A stretch of 64,000 nucleotides of DNA, from assembly GCF_020026895.1 (NCBI RefSeq), contig NZ_JAINZW010000002.1, positions 558,001 through 622,000 on the forward strand. The letters are read 5' to 3'. The notes under the pieces are model-generated. The model worked only from the letters and a program-made list of their open reading frames with translations. It was not told the DNA's origin and did not search any database. Origin of the DNA: Novilysobacter selenitireducens (GTDB lineage Bacteria > Pseudomonadota > Gammaproteobacteria > Xanthomonadales > Xanthomonadaceae). Positions 18,179 to 28,089 of the stretch are shown here, one piece after another. Position numbers and translations under genes: made by a program. The number at the start of each line of letters is the position of its first letter. The first letter of the stretch is position 1.

Positions 18179-19459
18179 TTATCCCGAGCTCTCCCGTCCG
18201 GCTTTCCATGCATCGCGCGCCTGGTGCCACCAGTACGTCAACTGCGCGCCGACGAAGCCGGCCGGCTTCAGAGCCGACACCAATCCGTAGTCCGAGAATT
18301 CCCGCCACCGCGTGTCGTTCTCGGCGATCGCGGCGGCCAGCAGTTCGCCCGCGAACGTCGTGGGCGCCACGCCATGGCCGCCAAAGGCCTGTGCCAGCCA
18401 CAAGCCGTCTTCGATGCGGCCGATCTGCGGCATCTGGTGGCGGGCATAGCTCATCAGCCCTGACCACGCGTACTCGATGTCGACGTCGTGCAGCTGCGGG
18501 TACACCTTGATCAGGTCGCGCCGCAACAGGTTTTCGACGGCCGCAGGCGATCGATCCAGCACCGAGATTCGCCCGCCCCACAGTAATCGGGTGTCGGGCA
18601 GTGGCCGGTAATAGTCGAACGCGAAGCGGGTGTCGTAGACCGCCGCGCGCGTGCTCATCACCGACTCCAGGCGTCCGCCCAGTGGCTCGGTCACCATCAC
18701 GTAGGTAGCGATCGGCATCACCGAAGCGTCCACGGCCCGCCGCAGCCCCGCAAGGTAACCGCCACAGGCCAGTACGACCTCGTCGGCCACGACGCGCCCG
18801 CCCGGTGTGTCCACTTGCCAACGGGAGCCTAGGCGCTTCAGCGACAGCGCCGGGCTGTGTTCGTGCACCCGCCCGCCATGCCCGACGATCTGGTCCGCCA
18901 ACCCTTGGACGTAACGGAGCGGGTGGAAATGGAATCCCCGGCCCTCCATCAGGCCACTGTGATAGCGGTCGCTGTGCAACTGCTCGCGCAGCTCGTCGCG
19001 CCCCAGCCATTCCCATTCGACGCCGAAGTGATCGGCAAGCAGCCGCTGTCGCTCACGCAGAACGCGCTCGTCGCGAAACCAGTTCGCCCAGATCACCCCG
19101 GCTTCCACCGGCTGGCAGTCGATGCCGTGGGTATGGATGCGGCGTCGTATCAATTCGACGGCCTGCGACGTGCCGCCATACAACCCGCGGGCGCGTTCGG
19201 GCCCGAGGTCGCGCAGCAACGCATCTTCACCGCGCGAGAACCCCCCGAAGACGAAGCCTCCGTTGCGGCCGGAAGCACCGTGTCCAACGCGATCCGCTTC
19301 GAGCACGACAATGTCCCGCACGCCCCGCTCTACCAGGCCCAGCGCGGTATTGAGCCCGGCAAGCCCGCCGCCGATCACGCATACGTGCGCGTCAGCGGGG
19401 CCGCGCAGTGCCGCGTGGCCGGCGTCGCCAGCCGCGGTTTCAAGGTAGTACGAACGCAT
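18179..19459 (-). CDS. FAD-dependent oxidoreductase (DAO family, PuuB-like)
   Basis: A 426-residue flavoprotein of the D-amino acid oxidase family. The dinucleotide-binding motif VCVIGGGLAGLNTALGL is at residues 26-42. ASGRNGGFVFGGFSRGED and the C-terminal FAD contact WLAQAFGGHGVAPTTFAGE follow. The ASGRNGG segment and overall layout resemble gamma-glutamylputrescine oxidase (PuuB/OrdL), but no other puu gene is adjacent, so the substrate is unknown. Glycine/sarcosine-type amine oxidases are alternatives. It stands alone between fadA (convergent) and galU (upstream, 68 bases away). Confidence 0.82.
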   Translation of the reverse strand: MRSYYLETAAGDAGHAALRGPADAHVCVIGGGLAGLNTALGLVERGVRDIVVLEADRVGHGASGRNGGFVFGGFSRGEDALLRDLGPERARGLYGGTSQAVELIRRRIHTHGIDCQPVEAGVIWANWFRDERVLRERQRLLADHFGVEWEWLGRDELREQLHSDRYHSGLMEGRGFHFHPLRYVQGLADQIVGHGGRVHEHSPALSLKRLGSRWQVDTPGGRVVADEVVLACGGYLAGLRRAVDASVMPIATYVMVTEPLGGRLESVMSTRAAVYDTRFAFDYYRPLPDTRLLWGGRISVLDRSPAAVENLLRRDLIKVYPQLHDVDIEYAWSGLMSYARHQMPQIGRIEDGLWLAQAFGGHGVAPTTFAGELLAAAIAENDTRWREFSDYGLVSALKPAGFVGAQLTYWWHQARDAWKAGRESSG

Positions 19460-19527
19460 GGCGTCACCGGGAACTGGATCCGCATGGTCGCCCGCTTTTC
19501 ATCAAGCCGGCAACCCGTGGGCCTCGC

Positions 19528-20454
19528 CTATTCCAGCTCGGTGACCCCGAGCTCCTTTAGCGCGTCCTGCATCAGCTGCTGGGCGGCGTCGCTGAGCTTC
19601 TCGTGATCCAATGCATACCGGATGGTCGCCTCGATCAGCCCGATGTGGGTACCGCAGTCGAACCGGGTGCCCCGGAACCGGTATGCATCGACCGCCTCTT
19701 CCTTCAGCAAGGCGGAAATTGCGTCGGTCAGCTGGATTTCACCGCCAGCGCCCGGTCGGGTCGACTCGAGGAAGTCGAAGATGCGCGGATTGAGAACGTA
19801 CCGACCGACGACCGCCAAGGTGCTCGGGGCGACTTCGGGCTTCGGCTTCTCCACCATGGCGGTGATGCGGCCCCGGCGATCTGCGAAATCGTCCGTCGCT
19901 ACGATGCCGTAACTTCCCGTCTTTTCTCGCGGAACGTCCTGCACGGCAATCACGCTGGAGCCGCTGGCCTCGGCCGTATCCGCCATCTGCTTCAGCGCTC
20001 CATCGCCGCGGTTCCAGATGACGTCGTCGGGCAGGATTACCGCGAACGGCTCGTTGCCGACTACCGGTTTGGCGCACAGCACTGCGTGCCCCAGACCCAG
20101 GGCTTCGGCCTGTGTGACGAAGATCGCGCGCACGCCTTCGGGCAACACGTTGCGGACGAGTTCGAGCTGCTCGGTCTTGCCGGCCCGCTCAAGCTTCTGT
20201 TCGAGTTCGTAGGCCTTGTCGAAGTAGTCCGCCACCGCGTGCTTGTAGCGGTTGGTGATGAAGATCAGCGTGTCGCAACCCGCCTCGATGGCCTCGTCGA
20301 CCGCGTACTGGATCAGCGGCCGATCGATGATCGGCAGCATTTCCTTCGGGACCGTCTTTGTGGCCGGGAGGAACCTAGTACCCAGGCCGGCGACAGGAAA
20401 GACGGCCTTGCGGATACGGGGATGAGCGTGCGACTGCGTTGAACTCGATGACAT
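19528..20454 (-). CDS. galU: UTP-glucose-1-phosphate uridylyltransferase
   Basis: A 308-residue GalU making UDP-glucose for lipopolysaccharide core, exopolysaccharide and osmoprotectant glucans. The pyrophosphorylase signature is clear: FPVAGLGTRFLPATKTVPKE near the N-terminus, the substrate Lys segment EMLPIIDRPLIQYAV, and GEIQLTDAI later. The ATG at 20454 shares its A with the stop of the upstream dehydratase gene (TGATG). It closes a transcription unit of envelope genes starting at lapA. Confidence 0.95.
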   Translation of the reverse strand: MSSSSTQSHAHPRIRKAVFPVAGLGTRFLPATKTVPKEMLPIIDRPLIQYAVDEAIEAGCDTLIFITNRYKHAVADYFDKAYELEQKLERAGKTEQLELVRNVLPEGVRAIFVTQAEALGLGHAVLCAKPVVGNEPFAVILPDDVIWNRGDGALKQMADTAEASGSSVIAVQDVPREKTGSYGIVATDDFADRRGRITAMVEKPKPEVAPSTLAVVGRYVLNPRIFDFLESTRPGAGGEIQLTDAISALLKEEAVDAYRFRGTRFDCGTHIGLIEATIRYALDHEKLSDAAQQLMQDALKELGVTELE

Positions 20455-22367
20455 CAAACCTTCCTGGCGTTGCGGGCGGGGAATGCAACGACGGTGGTCG
20501 AATCCTGTGCCACGGCAACCTGCTCGGTCATCGGATTGAAATCCGGCACCGTCGAGCGCAACAGGCTAGCAAGCGTGGTGCGGTCATAGCGTGCAGACGC
20601 GTCGCGCATCGCCAACAGGGCCGACTCGATCTCCGAGGCCGCAATCTGCCGCGGCTCCGCCTGCAGGATCTTGGGATGCCCGGTCGCACGGTAGCGCTCG
20701 TCGGCGTGGAACAGCGTTTCGTGAAGCTTTTCGCCGGGGCGCAGGCCGGTGTAGACGACCGCAATGTCGTGGCCGGGCTGCTTGCCGGCCAGGCGGATCA
20801 TCTGCTCGGCCAGGATGCGGATCGGCACGGCCTCTCCCATGTCGAGGGTGTAGATGGCCTCGTGGGTACCGATCGCTGAAGCCTGGAGGATCAGCTGGCA
20901 CGCTTCGGGGATCGTCATGAAGTAACGGGTGACGTCCGGGTCGGTCACCGTGACCGGGCCGCCATTCCGGATCTGTTCGCGGAACAGCGGCACGACACTG
21001 CCGGCCGAGTCCAGCACGTTGCCGAAGCGAACCGTCACGAACCGGGTCGAGCTGCGCTCGGCAAGTGACTGGCACGCCATCTCGGCAAGCCGCTTGGTAG
21101 CCCCCAGGACATTGACCGGATCGACCGCCTTGTCCGTGGAGATCAGCACGAAGGTGCCCACGTCTGACTTGAGACACGCGCGGGCAACCGTTTCGGTGGA
21201 CAGTACGTTGTTGCGCACCGCTTCGCGCAACTGCGCTTCCAGTAGCGGCACCTGCTTGTAAGCGGCGGCGTGGAACACGGCCTCGGGTTGGGACTCCGAC
21301 AGCGCATGCCCGATGACCGCGGGATCGCCGCAGTCGCCCAGCACCTGTATGAACTCCACGTCGGGGAAGTCCCGCCTCAGCAGCGACTCGGTGGTTGTCA
21401 ACGCCAGCTCGTCGATTTCGACCAGTGCGATGCGGCGGGCACCATGCCGCGCGCATTGGCGACAGAGCTCGGAACCGATGGAGCCGCCTGCCCCCGTGAC
21501 CAGCACCGAACGCGCGCCCAGCCAGTCGCGGATCGACTTCCAATCGGGCAGGACGGGCTTGCGGCCCAGGAGATCCTCGATCGCGACTTCCTTCAGTTCG
21601 CCCGGGAGAGAGCGGCCCTCCAGCACGTCGGCCAGGCGCGGCACCATGCGGAACGGCAGCCCGGTACGTTCACAGGCCACCACCACGCGCTGCAATGCCG
21701 TGGCATTGGCCGACGGCATCGCGATGACGAGAAGGCCCGCAGCCGACTCGCGTGCGACCTCGGTGACGTCCGACACGCGGCCCAGCACCGGCACCCCTTG
21801 GACTTTGGTTCCGCGCAGGCGACCGGCATCGTCAAGGAATCCCACGGGCTGGTATGTACCGAGCCGGCGCAGGTCACGCACCAACGCTTCGCCCGCGTGG
21901 CCCGCGCCAAGGATCAGGATGCGAACCGAGCGCTCATGGCCGCGTTCATTGCGGCTGTCCTTCCACGCGCGGTACATGAGCCGCGGCGCGCCGAGCATGC
22001 CCATCAGGACAAGCGGGTACAGGACCAGCACAAGCCTCGAGACCATGTCGAGGCGGTTGTAAAGGAACAACCCTACGGCGATGGCCACCATGCCGAGGGC
22101 GCTGGCCTTGAGGATGTTCCAGAGGTCGGGGACGCTGGCGAAACGCCACAGGCCCCGGTACAGGCCTACCTGCCAGAACACGACGCCCTGGGCGGCCAGC
22201 ACCAGCGCGACTTCGGTGCTCCAAAGCGGAATCGCCGGCGGGTTCGGGATGATGCTGTAACGCAGCCAATGCAGGCCCAGCCACACCACCCACACCATGG
22301 CCAGGTCGTGACCGACCACCGCCAACCGGGGCAATGCACCACTCCATCGGTCACGCCAGGCATTCAT
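20454..22367 (-). CDS. FlaA1/WbpM-type nucleotide-sugar 4,6-dehydratase, membrane-bound
   Basis: A 637-residue polysaccharide biosynthesis protein. Residues about 15-130 hold four membrane helices. A first Rossmann-like domain follows (ILGAGHAGEALVRDL near 153). The catalytic SDR domain begins at TGAGGSIGSELCRQ (291) and carries AAAYKQVPLLE and STDKAVDPVNVLGATKR, in which the usual SDR catalytic Tyr is replaced as in FlaA1/WbpM. Such enzymes convert UDP-GlcNAc to a 4-keto-6-deoxy sugar for O-antigen or capsule. The gene overlaps the WecA-like gene upstream by ATGA and galU downstream by one base, so all three are made together. Confidence 0.92.
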   Translation of the reverse strand: MNAWRDRWSGALPRLAVVGHDLAMVWVVWLGLHWLRYSIIPNPPAIPLWSTEVALVLAAQGVVFWQVGLYRGLWRFASVPDLWNILKASALGMVAIAVGLFLYNRLDMVSRLVLVLYPLVLMGMLGAPRLMYRAWKDSRNERGHERSVRILILGAGHAGEALVRDLRRLGTYQPVGFLDDAGRLRGTKVQGVPVLGRVSDVTEVARESAAGLLVIAMPSANATALQRVVVACERTGLPFRMVPRLADVLEGRSLPGELKEVAIEDLLGRKPVLPDWKSIRDWLGARSVLVTGAGGSIGSELCRQCARHGARRIALVEIDELALTTTESLLRRDFPDVEFIQVLGDCGDPAVIGHALSESQPEAVFHAAAYKQVPLLEAQLREAVRNNVLSTETVARACLKSDVGTFVLISTDKAVDPVNVLGATKRLAEMACQSLAERSSTRFVTVRFGNVLDSAGSVVPLFREQIRNGGPVTVTDPDVTRYFMTIPEACQLILQASAIGTHEAIYTLDMGEAVPIRILAEQMIRLAGKQPGHDIAVVYTGLRPGEKLHETLFHADERYRATGHPKILQAEPRQIAASEIESALLAMRDASARYDRTTLASLLRSTVPDFNPMTEQVAVAQDSTTVVAFPARNARKV

Positions 22368-23365
22368 TCGAAACGTTCCTTTTCCTTTAGCGCGATCACG
22401 CCCCCACGGCCGCGCCTCTGGAGCCATAGCCACACGAAAGCGGCGGACGTATACCACGCCAGCACGAAAGCCGCCATGAAAAAAGGCCCGCGTCCGGATC
22501 CGATCAGGGCCAGCGATGCGACTCCCCCGGCCAATGTGACGGCACCGTACGCAATCGTTACGCGCGCATGTCCCGCGCTGCTGGCCCAGACCTGGTAGGC
22601 ATGCTGGACATGGGGCGTCCACCACCGTTCACCTCGAATGACGCGCCGGCCCAGCGTCAGCCCGGCGTCGACCAGAAAGGGCGCTGTCGGCAGGAGCAAC
22701 CAACCGGCAGCGTCCGGTTGTGGAAGCGCGGCGAGGACCATCAGCGCCCCGACGCCGTATCCCAACGTTCCGCTCCCCACGTCGCCCATGAAGATACGCG
22801 CAGAGGGGAAGTTGAACGGCAGGAACCCCACGCAGCCGGCCACGAACGCCCAGCCCAGCGCCGCGGCGGGGCCGCCCAGCACCAGCGCGAGCATCGCCGA
22901 CACCAATACGGCCTGGCTGGCAGCCAGGCCGTTGATACCGTCCATGAAGTTCCAGACGTTCGTGAGGGTCACGATCAGGCCGAAGCCCAGCACGACCAGC
23001 AGCAGGCTGCCCGTGGCCATCCAGACGGGTGCAAGGAACACCGCCACGGCCAGGCAGTGGACCGACAGGCGCAGCCAGGGCGACAGGGGCCGATGGTCAT
23101 CGACCCAACCAACGCCTGCGACCATCGCAATGCCCACGCCAAGCGCGGTCAGCCAGGGGGCGTGCAGCGGCTCGCGCAGAGCCAACGCGATGCACGCGAC
23201 CAGCAGCACGGCGACGATCGCGATGCCGCCGCCGCGCGGCGTGCGGACCGCATGGCTGCGTCGCTCTCCGGGTTCGTCGACCAGGTCTCGCTGCAGCGCA
23301 TAGCGACGCGCGAGCCACGTGCCCGCCGCGCCCATCAGGAAGAACACCGCCAACCAGCCGATCAT
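22364..23365 (-). CDS. undecaprenyl-phosphate glycosyl-1-phosphate transferase (WecA/WbpL family)
   Basis: A 333-residue integral membrane protein of glycosyltransferase family 4. About ten hydrophobic helices surround the family motifs: the Mg-binding DD (GVGWVDDHRPLS), TNVWNFMDGINGLAA, the catalytic FMGDVGSG and the HVQHAYQ sugar-recognition motif. It attaches the first sugar phosphate of an O-antigen or exopolysaccharide repeat to the lipid carrier. The neighbouring WbpM-type dehydratase and galU fit a glycan initiation role like WbpL. It starts six bases after lapB. Confidence 0.92.
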   Translation of the reverse strand: MIGWLAVFFLMGAAGTWLARRYALQRDLVDEPGERRSHAVRTPRGGGIAIVAVLLVACIALALREPLHAPWLTALGVGIAMVAGVGWVDDHRPLSPWLRLSVHCLAVAVFLAPVWMATGSLLLVVLGFGLIVTLTNVWNFMDGINGLAASQAVLVSAMLALVLGGPAAALGWAFVAGCVGFLPFNFPSARIFMGDVGSGTLGYGVGALMVLAALPQPDAAGWLLLPTAPFLVDAGLTLGRRVIRGERWWTPHVQHAYQVWASSAGHARVTIAYGAVTLAGGVASLALIGSGRGPFFMAAFVLAWYTSAAFVWLWLQRRGRGGVIALKEKERFE

Positions 23366-23371
23366 CAGGCG

Positions 23372-24550
23372 TCAGACCACCGCATAGTTCAACAGCGGTT
23401 TGACCGTGCCCCACTCCTTGCAACTCGGACACTGCCAGTGGTGGCTGCGCGCCCCGAACCCGCACCGGTTGCACCGGTAGCTCGGATTGCGCACCAGCAG
23501 CTGGTCGGTGATGTGCTTGAGGTCATGCAGGGTCGCCATCGGGTCGGCACCCTCTGCCAATGTGAGGTCGATCAACGCTGCCTCGCCGCGCACCGAGGGG
23601 CGGTCCTTGAGTTGCTGCGCAAGATAGGCGCGGGCCGCAGCGACGCCCTCGCCCGCTTCCACCATGCGTGTCAGGGCCAGTACCGGGGCGATGCCTCGAT
23701 AGTGCTCGCACATCTCGGCGAGGAACGCCCGGGCACCGGTGACATCGCCGGTCTCCTCGTAACTGGACAGCAGCGACGGAAGCACTTCCGGCAGGTAGTC
23801 GGGGTCGTTGCGCGCCACGCGTTCAAACGCCCGTATGGCCGCCGGGTGGTGCCCCGCCTCCACCTCGATGCGGCCTTCGATCATGCCGGCGCGCACCGAG
23901 TTTGCGTCGGCTTCGTAGGCCCGAGCGACGGCCAGCCGTGCCTCGTCAACCTGTCCTGCCGCGCGGTGCCGGTCGGCCAGCTCGCACTCGAACTGGGCGA
24001 TCAGCTTGCCCATGGGCTCGCCCGTCGCCGCCTCGAAGCGCTGGGCATTCTCGATGGCCTTGTTCCAGTCACGCTCGGACTGGTAGATACCGATCAGATG
24101 GCGCAGCGCCAAGGGTGCACGCATGTCCAATGCCACCAAGTCGCTGAAGACCGTCTCGGCACGATCCAGCAGTCCGGATCGCATGTAATCCTCGCCCAGT
24201 GCCAGCAATGCCTGCACCTTCTGCTGGTCGCTCAGGCCGGGACGCTGCACCAGCGCCTGGTGGAGGCGGATGGCGCGGTCGACCTCGCCCCGCCGACGGA
24301 ACAGGTGGCCAAGCGCGACCTGGGTCTCGAACGTGTCCTTGTCGAGCTCCGCGATATGCAGGAACAGTTCGATGGCCTTATCGGGCTGCTCGTTAAGCAG
24401 GTAGTTCAGGCCGCGGAAATAGGTGGTCGACAACCGGCTGACCTGCGTGTCGCTGTGCCGCTCACCTCCACGACGGCCTATCACCCAGCCACTGACGGCG
24501 GCAATCGGCAGCAGCAGGAAGAACCAGAACCACTCGCTGATGAAGGCCAT
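23372..24550 (-). CDS. lapB: lipopolysaccharide assembly protein LapB (YciM)
   Basis: A 392-residue inner membrane protein. One N-terminal anchor (about residues 5-23) precedes a long array of tetratricopeptide repeats (RGLNYLLNEQPDKAIELFLH onward). A C-terminal rubredoxin-like metal site has two CxxC pairs (CNRC near 357 and CPSC near 374). LapB presents LpxC to the FtsH protease and so limits lipid A synthesis. All features needed for function are intact. It lies three bases after lapA and six before the WecA-like gene. Confidence 0.95.
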   Translation of the reverse strand: MAFISEWFWFFLLLPIAAVSGWVIGRRGGERHSDTQVSRLSTTYFRGLNYLLNEQPDKAIELFLHIAELDKDTFETQVALGHLFRRRGEVDRAIRLHQALVQRPGLSDQQKVQALLALGEDYMRSGLLDRAETVFSDLVALDMRAPLALRHLIGIYQSERDWNKAIENAQRFEAATGEPMGKLIAQFECELADRHRAAGQVDEARLAVARAYEADANSVRAGMIEGRIEVEAGHHPAAIRAFERVARNDPDYLPEVLPSLLSSYEETGDVTGARAFLAEMCEHYRGIAPVLALTRMVEAGEGVAAARAYLAQQLKDRPSVRGEAALIDLTLAEGADPMATLHDLKHITDQLLVRNPSYRCNRCGFGARSHHWQCPSCKEWGTVKPLLNYAVV

Positions 24551-24553
24551 CGA

Positions 24554-24844
24554 TCAGGCCTCCGGGCGGACGCTTACAGGCCCGGCATTGGAATTGGGCG
24601 GCGCCATCGCACGTTCGCGCTCAAGGCGCGACAGGCGGCGTCGAAGCGGGAGCACGACGGCCGCGCTGACCGCCAGCCCCCCCACCAGGACACCGATCAG
24701 CAGCGAAACGAGCAAGGCGATGCCGAGCGTGGTCGAGATCACGAGGATCCCGAAGTCGATCTGGACCAGGTCGCGGTTGAGCGCGCCGACGATGGCGCCC
24801 GTCGCTAGACAGGCAAATGCAACCAGGATGCGTATCAGGCGCAT
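24554..24844 (-). CDS. lapA: lipopolysaccharide assembly protein LapA (DUF1049)
   Basis: A 96-residue inner membrane protein with two hydrophobic spans (about residues 3-22 and 38-65), a basic stretch LRRRLSRLERER after the second, and a polar tail. The core NRDLVQIDFGILVISTTLGIALLVSLLIG is typical of the family. It partners LapB in the control of lipopolysaccharide synthesis. The ATG is preceded by AAGGAGA, a strong ribosome-binding site. Confidence 0.9.
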   Translation of the reverse strand: MRLIRILVAFACLATGAIVGALNRDLVQIDFGILVISTTLGIALLVSLLIGVLVGGLAVSAAVVLPLRRRLSRLERERAMAPPNSNAGPVSVRPEA

Positions 24845-24926
24845 GCGGGACGTTCTCCTTCTGTCATGCGGGCCACAGCTTAGCCGACGCGCCCGCCCTT
24901 ACCGCACTGGGTCGATTCCGGCGCCT

Positions 24927-25232
24927 TCAGGCCGCGTCGTCGTCCAGCGGCATGACTGCGCTGACACGCTCGCGCAGCTCCTTCCCCGGCTTGAAGTGCG
25001 GGACATGCTTGCCCTGGAGGGCAACGGACTCGCCCGTCTTAGGATTGCGGCCCATGCGCGGCGGCCGGTAATGGAGCGAGAAGCTGCCGAAGCCGCGGAT
25101 CTCGATCCGCTGCCCGTTCGACAACGAAGCGCCCATCATGTCCAGCAACGCCTTGACCGCCATGTCCACGTCGTCTCCCTTCAGGTGGGGCTGGCGCTGG
25201 GACAGGATTTCGATCAGCTCGGACTTGGTCAT
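24927..25232 (-). CDS. ihfB: integration host factor subunit beta
   Basis: A 101-residue DNA-bending protein of the HU/IHF family. [20 protein letters not shown] opens the protein, [20 protein letters not shown] is the beta-arm base, and [20 protein letters not shown] carries the intercalating proline. It pairs with IhfA to bend DNA at promoters and replication or recombination sites. The location downstream of rpsA is the conserved gammaproteobacterial arrangement. The terminator hairpin after rpsA suggests that ihfB also has its own promoter. Confidence 0.96.
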   Translation of the reverse strand: MTKSELIEILSQRQPHLKGDDVDMAVKALLDMMGASLSNGQRIEIRGFGSFSLHYRPPRMGRNPKTGESVALQGKHVPHFKPGKELRERVSAVMPLDDDAA

Positions 25233-25418
25233 GGCGTATGGCGACTCCCCCTGCGGCCTCGGCCACGCCACCAGACGGCCGCCGGACTCTTTACACCGTG
25301 CCGGACACGGACTGACGCGGATGAACACGGCTGGATGACGCCCTTCCGTGCCGATCCGCGTCAAGCCGCGCGCCGGCGAATCTGAAACACAACACACGTG
25401 CAGCACTACTTCCAAACC

Positions 25419-25446
25419 GGAGGCGGCCCCGCGAAGGGCCGCCTCC
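25419..25446 (-). terminator. strong hairpin after rpsA
   Basis: An 11-base-pair perfect stem (GGAGGCGGCCC / GGGCCGCCTCC) with a six-base loop starts 15 bases downstream of the rpsA stop. The following U content is modest (GGTTTGG), so termination may be partial, allowing some read-through into ihfB. Confidence 0.6.
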
Positions 25447-25461
25447 ATGCTGCTTGCCGGA

Positions 25462-27150
25462 TTACTCCGACTTGCTGCCCAGCTGCTCGCGCAGCAGCGC
25501 GCCCAGCTTGGTGGTGCCGCTGGCGGCGTCGGCGTGGGCACGGTTGTAGTCGGCCACGGCCTCCTGCATCTCCGCCTCGTCCTTCGCCTTGATCGACAGC
25601 TGCATCGTGCGGCCCTTGCGGTCCATGCCGATGAAGCGTGCCTCGACGTCGTCGCCGACCTTCAGGTACTTGGTGGCGTCGTCCACGCGCTCCTTGGCGA
25701 TGTCGCGCGCAGCGACGTAGCCCTCGATGCCGTCGGCCAGTTCGATCGTCGCGCCCTTGGCGTCGACTTCCTTCACCTTGCCGTTGACGATCGAACCCTT
25801 CGCGTTGGAGGCCATGTACTGGCCGAACGGGTCCTGCTCCAGCTGCTTGACGCCCAGGCTGATGCGCTCGCGCTCCGGGTCCACCGCCAGCACCACGGCT
25901 TCAAGCGTGTCGCCCTTCTTGAAGTTGCGGACGATGTCCTCGCCCGTGGTGTTCCAGCTGATGTCCGACAAGTGGATGAGGCCGTCGATGCCGCCATCCA
26001 GGCCGATGAAGATGCCGAAGTCGGTGATCGACTTGATCTGGCCCTCCACCTTGTCGCCCTTCTTGTGCAGCACGGAGAAGGTCTCCCACGGATTGGAGGT
26101 GACCTGCTTCATGCCCAGCGAGATGCGGCGACGCTCCTCGTCCACGTCCAGCACCATGACCTGCACGTCGTCGCCGACCTGCACGATCTTGGACGGGTTG
26201 ACGTTCTTGTTGGTCCAGTCCATCTCGGACACGTGGACCAGGCCCTCGACGCCCGGCTCGATCTCGACGAACGCGCCGTAATCGGTGACGTTGGAGACCT
26301 TGCCGAACACGCGCGTCTGCGACGGGTAGCGGCGGGCGATGTTGTCCCACGGATCCTCGCCCAGCTGCTTGAGGCCCAGGCTGACGCGGTTGCGCTCGCG
26401 GTCGTACTTGAGCACGCGCACGTCCAGCTCCTGGCCGACTTCCACCACCTCGGACGGATGGCGCACGCGCTTCCATGCCATGTCGGTGATGTGCAGCAAG
26501 CCGTCGATGCCGCCCAGGTCCACGAACGCACCGTAGTCGGTCAGGTTCTTGACCACGCCCTTCAGCACGGCGCCCTCGACCAGCTTCTCCATGAGCTGCT
26601 CGCGCTCCTCGGAGTGCTCGCTCTCGACCACCGCACGGCGGGAGACGACGATGTTGTTGCGCTTGCGGTCCAGCTTGATCAGCTTGAACTCGAGCTCCTT
26701 GCCTTCCAGGTAGGTCGAGTCGCGCACCGGGCGCACGTCGACCAGCGAGCCGGGCAGGAAGCCACGGACGTCCTTGATGTCGACGGTGAAACCACCCTTG
26801 ACCTTGCCGCTGATGCGGCCGGTGATGGTCTCGTTCTTCTCGAGGGCTTCCTCGAGCTCGTCCCACACCATGGCGCGCTTGGCCTTCTCGCGCGACAGCA
26901 CGGTCTCGCCGAAGCCGTTCTCGATGGAGTCCAGCGCGACCTTGACCTGGTCGCCCTCGGCCACGTCGATCTCGCCGGCGTCGTTACGGAACTGTTCGAT
27001 CGGGACGATGCCCTCGGACTTCAGGCCGGCGTTGATCACCACGACGTCGCCGCGGACTTCCACGACGGTACCGGTGACGATGGCGCCGGGCTTCAGCTTG
27101 GCCAGGTACTGCTGGCTCTGTTCGAACAGTTCGGCAAATGATTCGGTCAT
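25462..27150 (-). CDS. rpsA: 30S ribosomal protein S1
   Basis: A 562-residue S1 protein with six S1 RNA-binding repeats. The C-terminal four carry the classic pattern ([60 protein letters not shown]). It brings mRNA to the small subunit and is essential for messages with weak Shine-Dalgarno sites. The start ATG at 27150 itself has no Shine-Dalgarno sequence (ACCGAGTATTTTTCCA precedes it). This is a known property of rpsA in E. coli that supports autogenous control. It follows cmk, as usual. Confidence 0.98.
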   Translation of the reverse strand: MTESFAELFEQSQQYLAKLKPGAIVTGTVVEVRGDVVVINAGLKSEGIVPIEQFRNDAGEIDVAEGDQVKVALDSIENGFGETVLSREKAKRAMVWDELEEALEKNETITGRISGKVKGGFTVDIKDVRGFLPGSLVDVRPVRDSTYLEGKELEFKLIKLDRKRNNIVVSRRAVVESEHSEEREQLMEKLVEGAVLKGVVKNLTDYGAFVDLGGIDGLLHITDMAWKRVRHPSEVVEVGQELDVRVLKYDRERNRVSLGLKQLGEDPWDNIARRYPSQTRVFGKVSNVTDYGAFVEIEPGVEGLVHVSEMDWTNKNVNPSKIVQVGDDVQVMVLDVDEERRRISLGMKQVTSNPWETFSVLHKKGDKVEGQIKSITDFGIFIGLDGGIDGLIHLSDISWNTTGEDIVRNFKKGDTLEAVVLAVDPERERISLGVKQLEQDPFGQYMASNAKGSIVNGKVKEVDAKGATIELADGIEGYVAARDIAKERVDDATKYLKVGDDVEARFIGMDRKGRTMQLSIKAKDEAEMQEAVADYNRAHADAASGTTKLGALLREQLGSKSE

Positions 27151-27176
27151 TGGAAAAATACTCGGTTGATGACACA

Positions 27177-27196
27177 GACCGGCACAGCGGCCGGTC
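27177..27196 (-). promoter_or_regulatory. stem-loop in the rpsA leader
   Basis: GACCGGC and GCCGGTC form a perfect seven-base-pair stem with a six-base loop, ending 26 bases upstream of the rpsA ATG, which lacks a Shine-Dalgarno site. Stem-loops in this place are used for S1 entry and self-repression in other gammaproteobacteria; the role here is inferred from position. Confidence 0.45.
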
Positions 27197-27292
27197 CACC
27201 CGTTGTCGGCCTGCGCGGGATTGCGTATGGCCGTGAGTGTTGTGGTGGATGACCCTCCGGGACTTACCGGCGGGGACTTGCTGCTGCATCTG

Positions 27293-28003
27293 CTACGGCG
27301 CCTTGCCCTGCACCGTCGCAAGGACGCGCCGGACCACTTCGTCGATGCCGATGCCGGTGGTATCGATGCAGACCGCGTCGTGCGCAGCCTTCAGCGGGGC
27401 CACCGCGCGATTGGCATCGCGGGCGTCACGGGCTAGGATCTCCCGTAGCAGACCCGCCAATGTAACCGGAACCCCCTTGTCTTTCAACTGCTTATAGCGC
27501 CTTTCGGCCCTTTCCTCGGCGCTGGCGGTGAGAAAGACCTTGTGGGCGGCGTCCGGGAAGATCACCGTGCCCATGTCCCGTCCGTCGGCCACCAGCCCCG
27601 GCGGCTGCCGGAAGGCACGCTGGCGGTCCTTGAGCGCCGACCGGACTTCCGGGATGGCGGCGATGGCGGAGGCCGCGGCTCCCGCCGTTTCCGTGCGCAA
27701 CTCGGCGGTGGCGTCGGTACCATTGATCAGCACCAGCAGCTCATCGCCCTCTTCACGGAATGTGATGTCGGTGTCGAACGCGCAGCGCACCAGCGACGAT
27801 GGGTCGGCCAGGTCGATGTCACCCCACCCTGCCGCGACGCCAATCGCCCGGTACAGCGCGCCTGAGTCGAGGTAATGCCAGCCCAGCTCCCGGGCGACGA
27901 GGCGGCTGATGGTGCCCTTGCCGGAGCCGGACGGGCCATCGATGGTGAGCACGGGGGCGGCCGAGGGGGCGGCAGCGGAGTGGTTCGGGGGGGCGTTCGT
28001 CAT
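27293..28003 (-). CDS. cmk: cytidylate kinase
   Basis: A 236-residue CMP/dCMP kinase. The P-loop GPSGSGKGT is at residues 22-30 and is followed by [35 protein letters not shown] and [13 protein letters not shown], all standard for the family. The first 16 residues (Ala/Pro-rich) are longer than in most relatives, so a later start is possible, although none is better placed. It is divergent from the L36 gene and lies 142 bases upstream of rpsA, the usual cmk-rpsA pair. Confidence 0.95.
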   Translation of the reverse strand: MTNAPPNHSAAAPSAAPVLTIDGPSGSGKGTISRLVARELGWHYLDSGALYRAIGVAAGWGDIDLADPSSLVRCAFDTDITFREEGDELLVLINGTDATAELRTETAGAAASAIAAIPEVRSALKDRQRAFRQPPGLVADGRDMGTVIFPDAAHKVFLTASAEERAERRYKQLKDKGVPVTLAGLLREILARDARDANRAVAPLKAAHDAVCIDTTGIGIDEVVRRVLATVQGKAP

Positions 28004-28089
28004 CCCGCTATTATGAATGCGTCGCGCCACGGCGGACGCCCCGCGGGGGCGATGCGCCGAGGCCCCGGCGAAATAAATCGCCCAAGCGC

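Noticed and set aside
22568-24808. A plus-strand frame of about 750 codons opposite lapB and the WecA-like gene
   Set aside because: No domain, and the opposite strand encodes clear membrane and tetratricopeptide proteins with tight operon spacing.
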